DNA from: Dermabacter vaginalis
GTDB lineage: Bacteria > Actinomycetota > Actinomycetes > Actinomycetales > Dermabacteraceae
DNA length: 64,000 bases
Direction: 5' to 3'
NCBI RefSeq assembly: GCF_001678905.1
Contig: NZ_CP012117.1
Span: 1,798,001-1,862,000 of the forward strand
Part shown: positions 38,746 through 48,653 of the stretch, one piece after another
Position numbering within the stretch: position 1 is the first letter of the stretch
How the letters are laid out: every line of letters begins with the position of its first letter
Position numbers and translations under genes: made by a program
Notes under the pieces: generated by a model
The model's database searches: none
Seen by the model: the letters and a program-made list of their open reading frames with translations, nothing else
Told to the model about the DNA's origin: nothing

Positions 38746-39500
38746 AGCGAAAGGTAGTTCTCTAGCCCCACCGTGAGACCGGGATGAGAAGCTACCTCGC
38801 GCACGCCGTGGAGCACGCCGGGCATGAAACTCACGCGATCGAAAGAGTCGTGGCGGATCGTCAGCTGTTCACCAGCATTGCCGAAAAGAATCTCCTCGTG
38901 CGCCACGAGGCCGCGCAGGCGCACGGCGTGCACGTGCACGCCATTGATGTCGGCGCCACGCGCACCATGGGGGTCTCGTTCGGTTGCGTCAGGGGCCGGG
39001 CCGAGCCCGCCGTCTGTGCGCCCCTCGGCGATCGCACGAGCCGTATGGAGCGCGGTCCCCGACGGCGCATCGAGTTTGTCGGGGTGGTGCAGCTCGATAA
39101 CCTCGGCACTTTCGTAAAAGCGGGCAGCCGTGCGCGCAAAGCTCATGGCGAGGACCGCCCCGATCGCGAAATTCGGCGCGATGAGCACGCCCGTCTCGGG
39201 AGAAGCCTTGAGGGCGGCGCGAACCTCGGCGAGCGCGTCATCGTCCCAACCCGTTGCCCCCACAACCGCGTGGATGCCGTGCTGAACGAGCCACAGCACA
39301 TTCGCCTTCGTCACGCTCGGAAGCGTGAAGTCCACGGCGACGTCAACGAGGCGTGCGCCGTTCTCGTCGAGCAGCTGATCGAGGGAGTCCTCCGCCGTAA
39401 TTCCCCGCACGAAGTCGAGATCGGAGGCCGCCTCGAGAGCGCGAACAACCTCGCTTCCCATACGCCCGGCTGAACCAATAACTCCAACGCGAATGCTCAT
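38742..39500 (-). CDS. dapB: 4-hydroxy-tetrahydrodipicolinate reductase
   Basis: NAD(P)H-dependent second step of diaminopimelate synthesis. The 252-aa product has the Rossmann motif GVIGSAGRMGSEV near residue 6 and the substrate-binding ELHHPDKLDAPSGTA near 132. ATG 39500 is chosen because GAGGGG lies 6 bases upstream; the ATG at 39506 is too close to it. It follows the M16 peptidase gene by 37 bp on the same strand, the usual actinobacterial order. Confidence 0.95.
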   Translation of the reverse strand: MSIRVGVIGSAGRMGSEVVRALEAASDLDFVRGITAEDSLDQLLDENGARLVDVAVDFTLPSVTKANVLWLVQHGIHAVVGATGWDDDALAEVRAALKASPETGVLIAPNFAIGAVLAMSFARTAARFYESAEVIELHHPDKLDAPSGTALHTARAIAEGRTDGGLGPAPDATERDPHGARGADINGVHVHAVRLRGLVAHEEILFGNAGEQLTIRHDSFDRVSFMPGVLHGVREVASHPGLTVGLENYLSL

Positions 39501-39537
39501 AACCATCCCCTCGTGTGTGTATTCGCGATCAAGTATG

Positions 39538-40896
39538 TCAGGCGGTGCCGGTACGGCCGACGTCGACGCGCACTCGCAGCGCCGAAGCAACCTCGGAGGC
39601 GATCTCACGCACGCTCTCGCGCGTCACACCGTGGAAGGCTTCGAGAGCTTCATCAACCGTTCGATACGAACCGAGAACGAGCTCAGCCGTTGCGAGCCGC
39701 GCCATGCGCGACTGCGTGTCCTCGAGGCTGAGCGCCATCGACCCCGAGATGTGCCCGAGCGTCCGCGCAAGCTCTTCTCGTTCAATCCCATCTCTCGCGA
39801 GCCTCTGCGTCTCCTCGAGCAAAAGTTTCGCGACCTGCTCAGCGTTCATCGGGCGGCACGCGGCGTAGAGGCCAGCGAGGCCAGCATCGCGATAGGCCGC
39901 CGTGAAGCCGTACACCGAATAGGCAAGGCCGCGCTTTTCCCGCACCTCCTGAAAAAGGCGCGAGCTCATTCCTCCACCGAGGATCGCCATGGCGACACTC
40001 AAGGAATGCCGCCGCTCGTCCCACGCCGGGATCGCAGGGCCGCCAAGGAAAAGATGCGTTTGCTCCGTCTCGCGCACGAGACGCTTCGTGACCGCACCGG
40101 CCTTGAGTGCCTCGACGCCACGATTCTCGCCGCTCGCCGTCGGGTAGGCAAAGCCTTGCTGTGCCCGGCGCGGGCGCGGAGCCTCACCGCTGTTGAGTTT
40201 CCAACCACCTTTTGCGAGGTTCTCGAGAAGCATGGCGGCCACCTCGTCGTGATCGACGTCCCCCACTGCCGTAACCACGAGGTTCGCGCCGACGTAATGC
40301 GCGCGATAGTGCTCGCGCACGGACTCAACTGAGACATCGTTAATCGTGGCGGGCGTTCCGCCCACTGGCCTCCCGAGCGTCGTGCCCTCACCGAGCACCG
40401 AGGCAATGAGAGCCTCATGGCCCACATCGGTGGGATCGTCCTCGGCCATCGCAAGTTCTTCGAGGATCACCTCGCGCTCCGTTGTAAAAGCGTCACTCGC
40501 GATCGACGCGCTCGTGACCATGTCCGCGAGGGTCGCCAGGGCCATGGGCAAGTCGACCGAGCGTACACGCGCGTAATAGCACGTGTGCTCCTTCGCGGTC
40601 ACGGCGTTCGATTCGCCGCCCACCTCGTCAAACGCTCGCGCGATGTCGAGCGCACTCCTCGTGGGCGTGCCTTTAAAGAGGAGATGCTCGAGAAAGTGAG
40701 TGGAGCCGGCGTGCTCAGGTTTTTCATCGCGCGAGCCCACGGGGAGCCAGAATCCGACGCTTGCCGAGCGCACACCCGGGTCACGTTCCGTCAGCAAGCG
40801 CACGCCCCCGGGAAGAATCGAGCGGCGCGTGAAGGCGCCCTCCTGTTCATGGAGAACCTGATCGAGACCTGCCGTAAGGTCGAGCGAAACTGGCAT
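39538..40896 (-). CDS. M16 family zinc metallopeptidase
   Basis: A 452-aa insulinase-type protease of the mitochondrial-processing-peptidase subfamily. The inverted zinc motif HFLEH is in THFLEHLLFKGT near residue 70, with the distal Glu in the EREVILEELAMAEDD region near 140; the C-terminal half holds the inactive M16C repeat. ATG 40896 gives the conserved N-terminus SILPGGVRLLTERDPG; a longer frame to 41004 overlaps the divergent RDD gene. Between pnp and dapB in most actinobacteria, as here. Confidence 0.94.
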   Translation of the reverse strand: MPVSLDLTAGLDQVLHEQEGAFTRRSILPGGVRLLTERDPGVRSASVGFWLPVGSRDEKPEHAGSTHFLEHLLFKGTPTRSALDIARAFDEVGGESNAVTAKEHTCYYARVRSVDLPMALATLADMVTSASIASDAFTTEREVILEELAMAEDDPTDVGHEALIASVLGEGTTLGRPVGGTPATINDVSVESVREHYRAHYVGANLVVTAVGDVDHDEVAAMLLENLAKGGWKLNSGEAPRPRRAQQGFAYPTASGENRGVEALKAGAVTKRLVRETEQTHLFLGGPAIPAWDERRHSLSVAMAILGGGMSSRLFQEVREKRGLAYSVYGFTAAYRDAGLAGLYAACRPMNAEQVAKLLLEETQRLARDGIEREELARTLGHISGSMALSLEDTQSRMARLATAELVLGSYRTVDEALEAFHGVTRESVREIASEVASALRVRVDVGRTGTA

Positions 40897-40990
40897 GGAA
40901 AAAGCGTTCCTTCGTCTAGTGGTGTGCATTACTCTAAAGGCGCGTGCACTCCGTTGTCGCGCCGTCGTTGTCCATCTCCCAAGGAGCAGG

Positions 40991-41620
40991 ATGTCGAATC
41001 CCACTCCAAGTTTCCAGCCGCAGCAGCCTCACGGTTCTCAGCAGCCCCAGTACGGTCAGGGGCAGCAGGGCACTGCTCAGCAGAGCTTTGGTCAGCAGTC
41101 ATCCGGTCCGGGAGCCGGAAGCATAGAGATCCCCGGTAAGGGTACCCGCACTCTCGCGAGCGTCGGTCAGCGTGCTCTTGCCCGTATCATCGATGCTCTC
41201 ATTGCCGGCTTCGCTGGTGGCATCGCCGCTGTCATCCTCGGTGGCATCATCGGTGCCATCGCGTCGGCGAGTGGCGGCTCCGATGCCGGATTCGGGCTGG
41301 CCATGATCGTTACCGGGGTCGGAATTCTCTTCATCGCGATCGCCGGTCTCGTCTACGAAACCCTCATGCTCGCACGCTTCGGCGCAACTCTCGGGAAAAT
41401 GGCCATGAAGATCAAGGTTGTGAGCCTCGAGACAGGTGAGGCACCTCGACTTGTCAACGCAGCTCTCCGCTTCGCGCTCCCCGGCCTCATAGGCATCATT
41501 CCCATCGTGGGTGGGCTCGCCGCGCTCGCGTGCTGGCTCTCGCCCCTGTTCGATAGCACGGGCCGTCAGCAGGGCTGGCACGACAAGGTCGCGAAGACCG
41601 TCGTTATCGCCAATAGCTAA
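40991..41620 (+). CDS. RDD family membrane protein
   Basis: A 209-aa protein with a Gln/Ser/Pro-rich cytoplasmic N-terminus (residues 1-50), then the RDD domain: ARIIDALIAG near residue 58 supplies the Arg-Asp pair, followed by membrane segments at about 65-90, 98-120 and 155-180 and the closing RQQGWHDKVAKTVVI. Function of RDD proteins is mostly unknown; some are ion antiporters or sit with secretion systems. ATG follows AAGGAG. It faces pnp and shares its terminator. Confidence 0.88.
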   Translation: MSNPTPSFQPQQPHGSQQPQYGQGQQGTAQQSFGQQSSGPGAGSIEIPGKGTRTLASVGQRALARIIDALIAGFAGGIAAVILGGIIGAIASASGGSDAGFGLAMIVTGVGILFIAIAGLVYETLMLARFGATLGKMAMKIKVVSLETGEAPRLVNAALRFALPGLIGIIPIVGGLAALACWLSPLFDSTGRQQGWHDKVAKTVVIANS

Positions 41621-41636
41621 TCTTTTCCTCTCATTC

Positions 41637-41676
41637 AAAGGGTGGGCGGCCAGGAAATCCTGGCCGCCCACCCTTT
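41637..41676. terminator. Bidirectional terminator between the RDD gene and pnp
   Basis: A perfect 19-bp stem with a 2-base loop, arms AAAGGGTGGGCGGCCAGGA and its complement. It sits between convergent stops at 41620 and 41705. T-runs are short on both sides. Confidence 0.88.
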
Positions 41677-41704
41677 GGTCTTGCACGTCCGTTCGCGCTG
41701 AGGC

Positions 41705-43942
41705 TTACTTGGCGTCGCCCTTGGTGTCGCCGGTCTCTTCAGCGTCGTCGTCGTCAGCCGCCACCGCGAGCGAGATCTTGCCGCGCGAGTCGATCTCGCG
41801 GATCTCGACCTCGAGCTTCTGGCCGACGCTCACGACGTCCTCGACATTCTCCACGCGCTTGCCGCCGTTGAGCTTACGCAGCTGCGAGACGTGCAGCAGG
41901 CCGTCCTTGCCCGGGGTGAGGGAAATGAACGCACCGAAGTCGACGACACGCACGACCGTACCGAGGTAGCGCTCGCCGACCTCGGGAACGAGCGGGTTCG
42001 CAATCGCGTTGACGGCCGCACGCGCAGCCTCGGCCGAGGGGCCGTCGGTTGCGCCGATGTACACGGTGCCGTCGTCCTCGATCGTGATGTCCGCTCCGGT
42101 GTCGTCCTGGATCTGGTTGATCATCTGTCCCTTCGGGCCGATGACCGCGCCGATCTTGTCCACCGGGATGGTGACGGCGAGAACACGCGGCGCGTTGGGG
42201 CTCATCTCGTCAGGCTGGTCGATGGCCTGTTCGAGAACCGAAAGGATGTGCAAGCGAGCTTCGCGAGCCTGCGAGAGGGCGCCTGCGAGGACGGAAGCGG
42301 GGATGCCGTCAAGCTTCGTGTCGAGCTGAATAGCCGTCACGAACTCCGACGTGCCTGCGACCTTGAAGTCCATGTCGCCAAAGGCATCCTCGGCACCGAG
42401 AATGTCGGTGAGAGCCGCGTACTTCGTCTCGCCGTTCACCGTGTCGGACACGAGACCCATGGCGATACCGGCAACGGGAGCCTTGAGCGGCACACCGGCG
42501 TTCAGGAGCGCGAGAGTCGAGGCACACACGGAACCCATCGACGTCGAGCCGTTCGAGCCAAGAGCCTCCGACACCTGACGAATCGCGTAGGGGAATTCCT
42601 CACGGCTGGGGAGCACCGGAACGAGAGCGCGCTCGGCGAGCATGCCGTGGCCGATTTCGCGGCGCTTGGGCGAGCCCACGCGGCCCGTTTCACCGGTCGA
42701 GTAGGGCGGGAAGTTGTAGTGGTGGATGTAGCGCTTGTGATCGACCGGCGAGAGACCGTCGATCTGCTGCTCCATCTTGAGCATGTTGAGGGTGGTCACG
42801 CCGAGAATCTGGGTCTCGCCGCGCTCGAAGATCGCCGAGCCGTGCACGCGCGGGAGCACCTCGACCTCGGCCGAGAGCTGGCGAATATCGCGAAGGCCGC
42901 GACCGTCGATGCGCACGCCCTCCGTGAGGATCTTCTCGCGCACGACCTTCTTCGTGAGCGCACGGAAGGCGCCAGTAATTTCCTTCTCGCGCTCGTCGAG
43001 CTTCTCCGCGAGCTCCTCCTTGACCTGCGCGAGCAGGGTCTCGGTAGCCTCTTCGCGTTCCTGCTTGCCCGCGATGCTCATAACCTCGCGAAGGCGATCG
43101 GTCGCCGCTTCGGCAACGAGATCGTACGCATCGTCCTGGTAGTCGAGGAAGAGCGGGAACTCGCGAACGGGTTTCGCGGCCTTCGCGGCGAGTTCCTTCT
43201 GCGCCTCGCACAGCGTGCGGATGTAGACCTTGGCAGCTTCGAGGCCCTGGGCGACGACCTCTTCGGTCGGCGCCACCGCGCCTTGCTCCTTGATAAGCGA
43301 CCAGGCGTTGTCCGTCGCTTCGGCCTCGACCATCATGATCGCGACGTCGTCTTCAACGATGCGGCCCGCGACAACCATCGAGAACACGGCCTCATCGAGC
43401 TGGCTGAAGGTCGGGAAGGCGATCCACTGGCCGCCCTCGGCGCTCGGCATGAGCGCGATGCGCACGCCACCGATGGGGCCGGAGAACGGGAGGCCCGAGA
43501 TCTGGGTCGATGCCGAAGCACCGTTGATGCCCACGACGTCATACGCGTCGTCAGGGTTCACGGCCATCACCGTGAGAACAACCTGGACCTCGTTACGCAG
43601 GCCCTTGACGAACGCCGGGCGCAGCGGGCGGTCGGTGAGGCGGGCTGCGAGGATCGCGTCGGTGCCCGGGCGACCCTCGCGACGGAAGAACGAGCCGGGG
43701 ATTCGACCCGCGGCGTACATGCGCTCTTCGACGTCAACGGTCAGCGGGAAGAAGTCGAACTGCTCCTTCGGCTGATTGGAGACAGCGGTTGCGCTGAACA
43801 CCATCGTGTCGTCGTCGAGGTAGACGGCGACGGCACCCGCGGCCTGCTTTGCGAGGCGGCCGGTTTCAAAGCGCACCTCGCGCTTGCCGTAGGAGCCGTT
43901 GTCGATCGTGGCGATCGTTGAATGAATGTTGTGGCCTTCCAT
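41705..43942 (-). CDS. pnp: Polyribonucleotide nucleotidyltransferase
   Basis: Phosphorolytic 3'-5' exoribonuclease and RNA polymerase. The 745-aa product has two RNase PH domains (residues about 15-150 and 330-560), KH and S1 domains at the C-terminus ([35 protein letters not shown]) and an acidic Asp/Glu tail. The start is ambiguous among ATG 43942 and nearby GTGs at 43948 and 43954; a frame to 44002 lacks support. rpsO lies upstream, as in most bacteria. Confidence 0.97.
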   Translation of the reverse strand: MEGHNIHSTIATIDNGSYGKREVRFETGRLAKQAAGAVAVYLDDDTMVFSATAVSNQPKEQFDFFPLTVDVEERMYAAGRIPGSFFRREGRPGTDAILAARLTDRPLRPAFVKGLRNEVQVVLTVMAVNPDDAYDVVGINGASASTQISGLPFSGPIGGVRIALMPSAEGGQWIAFPTFSQLDEAVFSMVVAGRIVEDDVAIMMVEAEATDNAWSLIKEQGAVAPTEEVVAQGLEAAKVYIRTLCEAQKELAAKAAKPVREFPLFLDYQDDAYDLVAEAATDRLREVMSIAGKQEREEATETLLAQVKEELAEKLDEREKEITGAFRALTKKVVREKILTEGVRIDGRGLRDIRQLSAEVEVLPRVHGSAIFERGETQILGVTTLNMLKMEQQIDGLSPVDHKRYIHHYNFPPYSTGETGRVGSPKRREIGHGMLAERALVPVLPSREEFPYAIRQVSEALGSNGSTSMGSVCASTLALLNAGVPLKAPVAGIAMGLVSDTVNGETKYAALTDILGAEDAFGDMDFKVAGTSEFVTAIQLDTKLDGIPASVLAGALSQAREARLHILSVLEQAIDQPDEMSPNAPRVLAVTIPVDKIGAVIGPKGQMINQIQDDTGADITIEDDGTVYIGATDGPSAEAARAAVNAIANPLVPEVGERYLGTVVRVVDFGAFISLTPGKDGLLHVSQLRKLNGGKRVENVEDVVSVGQKLEVEIREIDSRGKISLAVAADDDDAEETGDTKGDAK

Positions 43943-44097
43943 GGTCACTGTCACTCTCTTTCTGTGGTGAATAAGAGTTGTCTTTGCCGTGGGGCCGGCC
44001 ATCGCCAGTCGCGCACCCCGCTCACGCGGAAGACGTCACTGCCGAGGACCGATCCCCTCTCATCATTGTCGCAAGGAAAACTCTATGGATGGTAAAA

Positions 44098-44124
44098 CGC
44101 CGCCCACCCGACGGGTGAGCGGCG
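44098..44124 (-). terminator. Terminator/attenuator between rpsO and pnp
   Basis: CGCCGCCCACCCG and CGGGTGAGCGGCG pair almost completely. On the minus strand GTTTTA follows. It lies 10 bp after the rpsO stop, so pnp may depend on read-through or its own promoter in 43943-44097. Confidence 0.75.
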
Positions 44125-44133
44125 GAACGAAGG

Positions 44134-44403
44134 TCAGCGGCGCAGGCCGAGACGCTGAATCAGCGAACGGTAACGCTCAATGTCGACCGACTGCAGGTAC
44201 TGCAGAAGGCGCTTGCGGCGACCAACGAGGAGGAGCAGACCACGACGAGTGTGGTGATCGTGCTTGTGATCCTTGAGGTGCTCGGTGAGGTAGTTGATGC
44301 GATGCGACAGAAGCGCAATCTGCACCTCGGGCGAGCCGGTGTCGCCCTCGCTCAGACCGTATTCCTTAATGATCTCCTGCTTGACGGAGGAATCGTAAGC
44401 CAC
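44134..44403 (-). CDS. rpsO: 30S ribosomal protein S15
   Basis: An 89-aa primary 16S rRNA binder. The sequence [23 protein letters not shown] ... [20 protein letters not shown] is a textbook S15; the signature [11 protein letters not shown] is at about residues 22-32. GTG at 44403 follows GGAGAG at good spacing and gives the normal length; an extension to 44457 is spurious. It lies 103 bp after ribF. Confidence 0.98.
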   Translation of the reverse strand: MAYDSSVKQEIIKEYGLSEGDTGSPEVQIALLSHRINYLTEHLKDHKHDHHTRRGLLLLVGRRKRLLQYLQSVDIERYRSLIQRLGLRR

Positions 44404-44506
44404 TGGCTCTCCAATCACCTTGTTGCACGGCGCACCGGGGCCTGTTCTCCCGAGCACTTAGAATCCGTGGCCGATGTAGCACGGCCTTTCAAGGCTAGCA
44501 GCAGCG

Positions 44507-45514
44507 CTACCAACGCGGGTCGGCATGCGCGGCAAGAGTGCTGCGAGTCACGGCAACGTCGCGACGCATCTGGTCGATGAGGGCGTCGATGCCGTCAAAG
44601 GCAAGCGTCGGCCTTAGCCGCTCGACGAACTCCACTTGCACCTGCCGGTCGTAAAGCTCGTACTCATGAGACCCGAGCACGTAGGTTTCCACGATCCGAT
44701 GCGCGGGCCCTTCCTCAAACGTGGGGTTCGTGCCCACCGAAATGGTGGCGGGAACGCGATCGAGGAAGCGATCGCCATCGAGTACCGAAAAGTAGCCCGC
44801 GTATACGCCGTCGATGGGCACGGCGCCGCACGGGTGCGCACTGAAGTTCGCCGTGGGAAAACCGAGCTCGCGACCTCGCTTGAAACCATGACGCACGGTG
44901 TCGCGTACCGTGTGCCAGCGGCCAAGCATGCGTGCAGCCTCGGGAGTGTTGCCAGCAAGGAGGCACTCGCGAATGAGAGACGACGAGATGCGCTCCCCCG
45001 TCTCCGCGTCTCCCCCGAGATCCGCGCCAAGTTCCTCGACACTGACAACCTCGAAGCCGTATTTCTCGCCGAGATCGACCATCGTTTGAAAATCGCCCTC
45101 GTTGCGCCGCCCAAAGCGCGAGTCCCTACCAAGGACGACTGCGCGTGCACCAAGGAGCTCCACGAGATACTCGCGCACGAAGTCCTCAGCGGTGAGCTGC
45201 GCGAAGTCGAGCGTGAAATGCACGTCGAGGAGGTCGGCAACGCCCGCCGCACACACGAGAGCATTGCGATCCTCGTAGCCCGTGATGAGCATCGGCTGCT
45301 CGCTGCCGGTCATCACATGCCGGGGGTGCGGGTGGAACGTGAGAGCCCGTGGCACAAGGTCGTGAGCATTGGCGTAGGAAATGAGAGAGTCAATCACGCG
45401 GCGGTGGCCGCGGTGCACACCATCGAAGTTGCCGATTGTCACGACGCCAGGCGCGAGCTGGCTCGGCACCTCGTTGGGGTCATGCCACACGCGCGAGGGG
45501 GTCACTTCGTTCAC
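44507..45514 (-). CDS. ribF: Bifunctional riboflavin kinase / FAD synthetase
   Basis: Makes FMN and FAD. The N-terminal nucleotidyltransferase domain has GNFDGVHRGHRRV near residue 27 and ERISSSLIRECLLAG near 165; the C-terminal kinase has GRELGFPTANF near 205 and VGTNPTF near 255. GTG 45514 gives 335 aa with the usual N-terminus; the frame to 45649 is unsupported. No FMN riboswitch was recognised in the 45515-45700 leader. It is divergent from an L,D-transpeptidase gene that separates it from truB. Confidence 0.95.
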   Translation of the reverse strand: MNEVTPSRVWHDPNEVPSQLAPGVVTIGNFDGVHRGHRRVIDSLISYANAHDLVPRALTFHPHPRHVMTGSEQPMLITGYEDRNALVCAAGVADLLDVHFTLDFAQLTAEDFVREYLVELLGARAVVLGRDSRFGRRNEGDFQTMVDLGEKYGFEVVSVEELGADLGGDAETGERISSSLIRECLLAGNTPEAARMLGRWHTVRDTVRHGFKRGRELGFPTANFSAHPCGAVPIDGVYAGYFSVLDGDRFLDRVPATISVGTNPTFEEGPAHRIVETYVLGSHEYELYDRQVQVEFVERLRPTLAFDGIDALIDQMRRDVAVTRSTLAAHADPRW

Positions 45515-45700
45515 GGCACGCTTTCGTGGGAGGGATTCGAACACATGCCACCTTAACCGATGACCACCCAGGCACTCGGGGAGACCTCCGGGCAACGTCA
45601 TCCACGACACACGCCCCGCTGACCGTGACATCTTAAACTTTCCGCGCACGTTCGCTAAAGTGACGGTAAACCCCCACTACGAAGTTTAAGGATCAAGCGC

Positions 45701-47197
45701 ATGTCGAACATCCCCGTGACACACGCCAGCGCCCCCAAGAAGCGCGGCCGCACGCTTCTCCTCCTACTCGTTGCCATTGCTGTCGTGATCGCGCTCGTCG
45801 TGACCGGCGGCTCGTTCGCTTACGCCAAACAGTTCGAAGGCAAGGCTCTGCCCGGCACGACCGTGAGCGGAGCCGACGTTTCAGGCAAGACCGCCGAGGA
45901 AATCCGCGCCATCGTCGAGAAGGACACGAGCGGCGTGAAGGTCACCGTTGAAGCGGGTGGCGAACACACAACGGTACCGCTCGAAGAAGTGGGCGCTCGC
46001 ATCGACGTTGACAAGACCGTCGAAAAAGCTCTTTCTCGCGATTCGAGTATCCCTTCGGTTGTGAGCGCAGCGCTGAGCGGCAAGCACGATGTCACCCCCG
46101 TTGTCACCGTGGATGAAGAAAAGGCTCGCGCCTACGCCGAGTCGCTCGTCCCTGAAAACGAGGTCGAGCCGGTCGACGCAGAAATCGTGCAAGACGACGA
46201 CACCAAGGAATTCTCCGTAGTCGAGTCGAAGGCTGGCAAGGGTGTCGACCCCTCTGAGTTCGTCGCAAGCGTGAAGAAGAATGCGCCCGAGCTCAAGGAT
46301 TTCACCGTGACCCAGAAGTTCACGAGCATCGAGCCTCAGCTCGACACCGCCAAGGCCAATGAGACGATTGAGACTCTCGAGGGCATGCTCAAGAGCTCGA
46401 TGGTCGTGACCGGCCCGGAAGACAAGACCTTCGAGGTCAAGCGCAAGGACCGCCTAGGTTTCGTGTCGATCACCCCGAACGACAAGGGCGACAACTTCGA
46501 GATCAACATCGATCAAGAAAAAGTTGACACGTACGTCGGGAAGATCGCCGGCAAGGTTGCCACGACGAAGAAGGACGGCATCGTCGAGGTCGCCGAGGAC
46601 GGCTCACGCACCGAGGTCTCCCCCGGCAAGGATGGCGTCAAGGTCACGAACCAGAAGGACATCACCGAAAAGCTGACTCACGCACTTTCCTCGGGTGAGA
46701 ACCTCGATATCGCCATGACCACCGAGGTCGAGAAGGCCGAGGTCAAGGAAAAGAAGGTCGAGAAGGCGCCCGTGGACCCCGAGAAGGTTCCCAGCGAGCT
46801 TCCCTCCTACGCTCCCGCCGAGGCCCACAACGGCGAGAAGTGGATCGATATCAACCTCGCGAACAAAACCGTGACCGCCTACGTGGGCGACAAGGCTGTG
46901 TGGGGCCCCGTCTCCGTCGTGGATGGCGGCAAGGGCACCGAAACGCCCACGGGTGAGTACGAGATCTGGCACCGTACCGAGGTGCAGAACATGGGCTGCA
47001 CGCCGCGGTACGACTACTGCACGAAGGGCGTCAAGTACAACCAGTTCTTCCACAAGGGGTACGCACTCCACTCGGCACCGTGGCGCTCGAGCTTCGGTTA
47101 CTCCGGCTCACACGGTTGCATCAACATGCGTATGAAGGACGCCAAGTGGCTGTTCGAGTGGGCAAGCCTCGGAACGAAGGTCGTCTCGCACCGCTAA
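45701..47197 (+). CDS. Membrane-anchored L,D-transpeptidase (YkuD) with PG-binding-4 domains
   Basis: Cell-wall cross-linking enzyme forming 3-3 peptide bridges or anchoring. The 498-aa product has one N-terminal membrane helix (residues 18-42), two VanW/PG-binding-4-type domains (about 50-330), a Lys/Glu-rich linker, and a YkuD domain (about 375-498) with catalytic HSAPWRSSFG and SHGCINM; Cys is in the latter. An extra Cys pair (MGCTPRYDYC) precedes the His. ATG follows AAGGA. It is inserted in opposite orientation between truB and ribF, and its stop overlaps the truB stop. Confidence 0.93.
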   Translation: MSNIPVTHASAPKKRGRTLLLLLVAIAVVIALVVTGGSFAYAKQFEGKALPGTTVSGADVSGKTAEEIRAIVEKDTSGVKVTVEAGGEHTTVPLEEVGARIDVDKTVEKALSRDSSIPSVVSAALSGKHDVTPVVTVDEEKARAYAESLVPENEVEPVDAEIVQDDDTKEFSVVESKAGKGVDPSEFVASVKKNAPELKDFTVTQKFTSIEPQLDTAKANETIETLEGMLKSSMVVTGPEDKTFEVKRKDRLGFVSITPNDKGDNFEINIDQEKVDTYVGKIAGKVATTKKDGIVEVAEDGSRTEVSPGKDGVKVTNQKDITEKLTHALSSGENLDIAMTTEVEKAEVKEKKVEKAPVDPEKVPSELPSYAPAEAHNGEKWIDINLANKTVTAYVGDKAVWGPVSVVDGGKGTETPTGEYEIWHRTEVQNMGCTPRYDYCTKGVKYNQFFHKGYALHSAPWRSSFGYSGSHGCINMRMKDAKWLFEWASLGTKVVSHR

Positions 47198-48177
47198 CTA
47201 CGGGGAACCGGCGCGCTTGAGAAGCGCGGAATAACGCTCGCGCTCTTGAGCAGCCCCCTCTTGGGGGCTGGTTCGACGATTGCCACGAGCTCACCCGTGG
47301 GCGGCACGATGGCAGCGGCAGGGAAGGCTTCGGGGTCAGACGCTTGAGACGCCTCAATCCACTGCCCGTGTCTGAGCGCTGTTGCTTCGCTCTCGCTTAC
47401 GGCGTGAAGCGGCAAGAATGAGAGGGCGGCCTTGCCAAGCGGAGTGAGTGTGAGCGCCGCCGAAGGGTCCTCCGCGGCACGCGGCGCGTCTCGCTCGGGG
47501 ATGAGCTGTGCCGCCTCAACGGTGAATCCGCCAACGCGCGTGCGCCTGAGCGCTGTGAGATGGCCGCCCACGCCGAGAGCTGCACCGAGGTCGCGTGCGA
47601 GAGCACGTATGTAGGTTCCCGAACTGCAGTCCACAACGCAGTCGACGTCGAGAAATCCTTCCGTCATGCGAGCCTCACGAATCTCGAAACGGTCCACCCG
47701 AATCGGGCGCGCGGCGAGCTCAACGCTCTCTCCCCCGCGTACGCGAGCGTACGAGCGTACACCGTTGACCTTAATCGCGCTCACGGCGCTCGGAACCTGC
47801 GCGATATCTCCCGTGAGGTCGGCAATAGCGTTCTCGAGCGACGCGTACTCATCGAGGATTGCGCGCAGCTTGTTCTCCGGGGCTGCCTGCCCCACCTGTT
47901 CGCCCTCGGCATCGTCCGTCACTGTCGCGTGGCCGAGGCGGATCGTCGCTTCGTAGGTTTTGTCGAGCCCCACGGCGTAGGTCAGAAGCTTCGTGCCGTA
48001 CCCCACGCCGAGGAGAAGCAGCCCCGTCGCGGCGGGGTCAAGCGTTCCCGCGTGACCCACCTTGCGCGTGTTGAGGTGATAGCGCACTCGGGCGACCAAG
48101 TCGTGGCTCGTAAGGCCCGCGGGCTTGTCGAGGAGAAGGAAGCCGTGAGGCCCCTCCCCCGCGTGTTTCTTACTCAT
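47194..48177 (-). CDS. truB: tRNA pseudouridine(55) synthase TruB
   Basis: Forms pseudouridine 55 in the T-loop of tRNAs. The 327-aa product has GFLLLDKPAGLTSHD near residue 12 and the catalytic Asp in KVGHAGTLDPAATGLL near 38, plus SSGTYIRALARDLG near 185. ATG 48177 overlaps the rbfA stop by 8 bases, so they are coupled; the track-like extension to 48489 is only the rbfA shadow. The C-terminal PUA region ends at a TAG that overlaps the stop of the convergent transpeptidase gene. Confidence 0.96.
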   Translation of the reverse strand: MSKKHAGEGPHGFLLLDKPAGLTSHDLVARVRYHLNTRKVGHAGTLDPAATGLLLLGVGYGTKLLTYAVGLDKTYEATIRLGHATVTDDAEGEQVGQAAPENKLRAILDEYASLENAIADLTGDIAQVPSAVSAIKVNGVRSYARVRGGESVELAARPIRVDRFEIREARMTEGFLDVDCVVDCSSGTYIRALARDLGAALGVGGHLTALRRTRVGGFTVEAAQLIPERDAPRAAEDPSAALTLTPLGKAALSFLPLHAVSESEATALRHGQWIEASQASDPEAFPAAAIVPPTGELVAIVEPAPKRGLLKSASVIPRFSSAPVPRS

Positions 48178-48619
48178 CGGCCTCGTCGTCTTCGAGGTGC
48201 TCACCGGGGACACGGTAGGGATCAGCTTCGCCCGCGAACTGCTTACCGGCGCGTTCGCGTTCGAGCTCGGTGTCTCGGTGCCGCGCCTCCACGAGGAGGT
48301 CTTCGATCGTTTTCGACGTCTCGGGGATCGTGTCTTCAAAAAACTCAAGCGACGGGGTGAGACGTGCGGTGATGCCGCGGCCCACGGCGCTGCGCAGCAT
48401 GCCCTTCGCCGCCTTGAGCGCGGCAGCGGTCCCGGCGCGCTCTTCATTGCTTCCGTACACGGTATAGAAGATCGAGGCGTGCTGGCCATCGCCCGTGAGG
48501 CGGACGTCGGTGACTGTCACGAACCCGAGACGCGGGTCCTTGACTTTTTCGTCGAGCGTACGGGCCACGATTTTCTTGATCTGATCGGCGAGGCGCCGCA
48601 CGCGAGGGTTGTCGTTCAT
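48170..48619 (-). CDS. rbfA: Ribosome-binding factor A
   Basis: 30S maturation factor. The 149-aa product has NPRVRRLADQIKKIVARTLDEKVKDPRLGFVTVTDV at its N-terminus and the KH-like fold to about residue 110, then an acidic tail. ATG 48619 follows AGGAGA; the frame back to 48697 has no site. It follows the Trm11-like gene by 34 bp and overlaps truB. Confidence 0.96.
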   Translation of the reverse strand: MNDNPRVRRLADQIKKIVARTLDEKVKDPRLGFVTVTDVRLTGDGQHASIFYTVYGSNEERAGTAAALKAAKGMLRSAVGRGITARLTPSLEFFEDTIPETSKTIEDLLVEARHRDTELERERAGKQFAGEADPYRVPGEHLEDDEADE

Positions 48620-48653
48620 GGTGTCTCCTTGAGTGAAGTGAAGGTCGGGGTGC

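Noticed and set aside
41891-43921. Plus-strand open frame of 676 codons over pnp
   Set aside because: Antisense of pnp; composition rich in Arg, His, Val and Asp typical of shadow frames. The same applies to 32856-34898 over rnj.
45515-45700. FMN riboswitch upstream of ribF
   Set aside because: No RFN-element core sequences were recognised in the leader; ribF alone also often lacks one.
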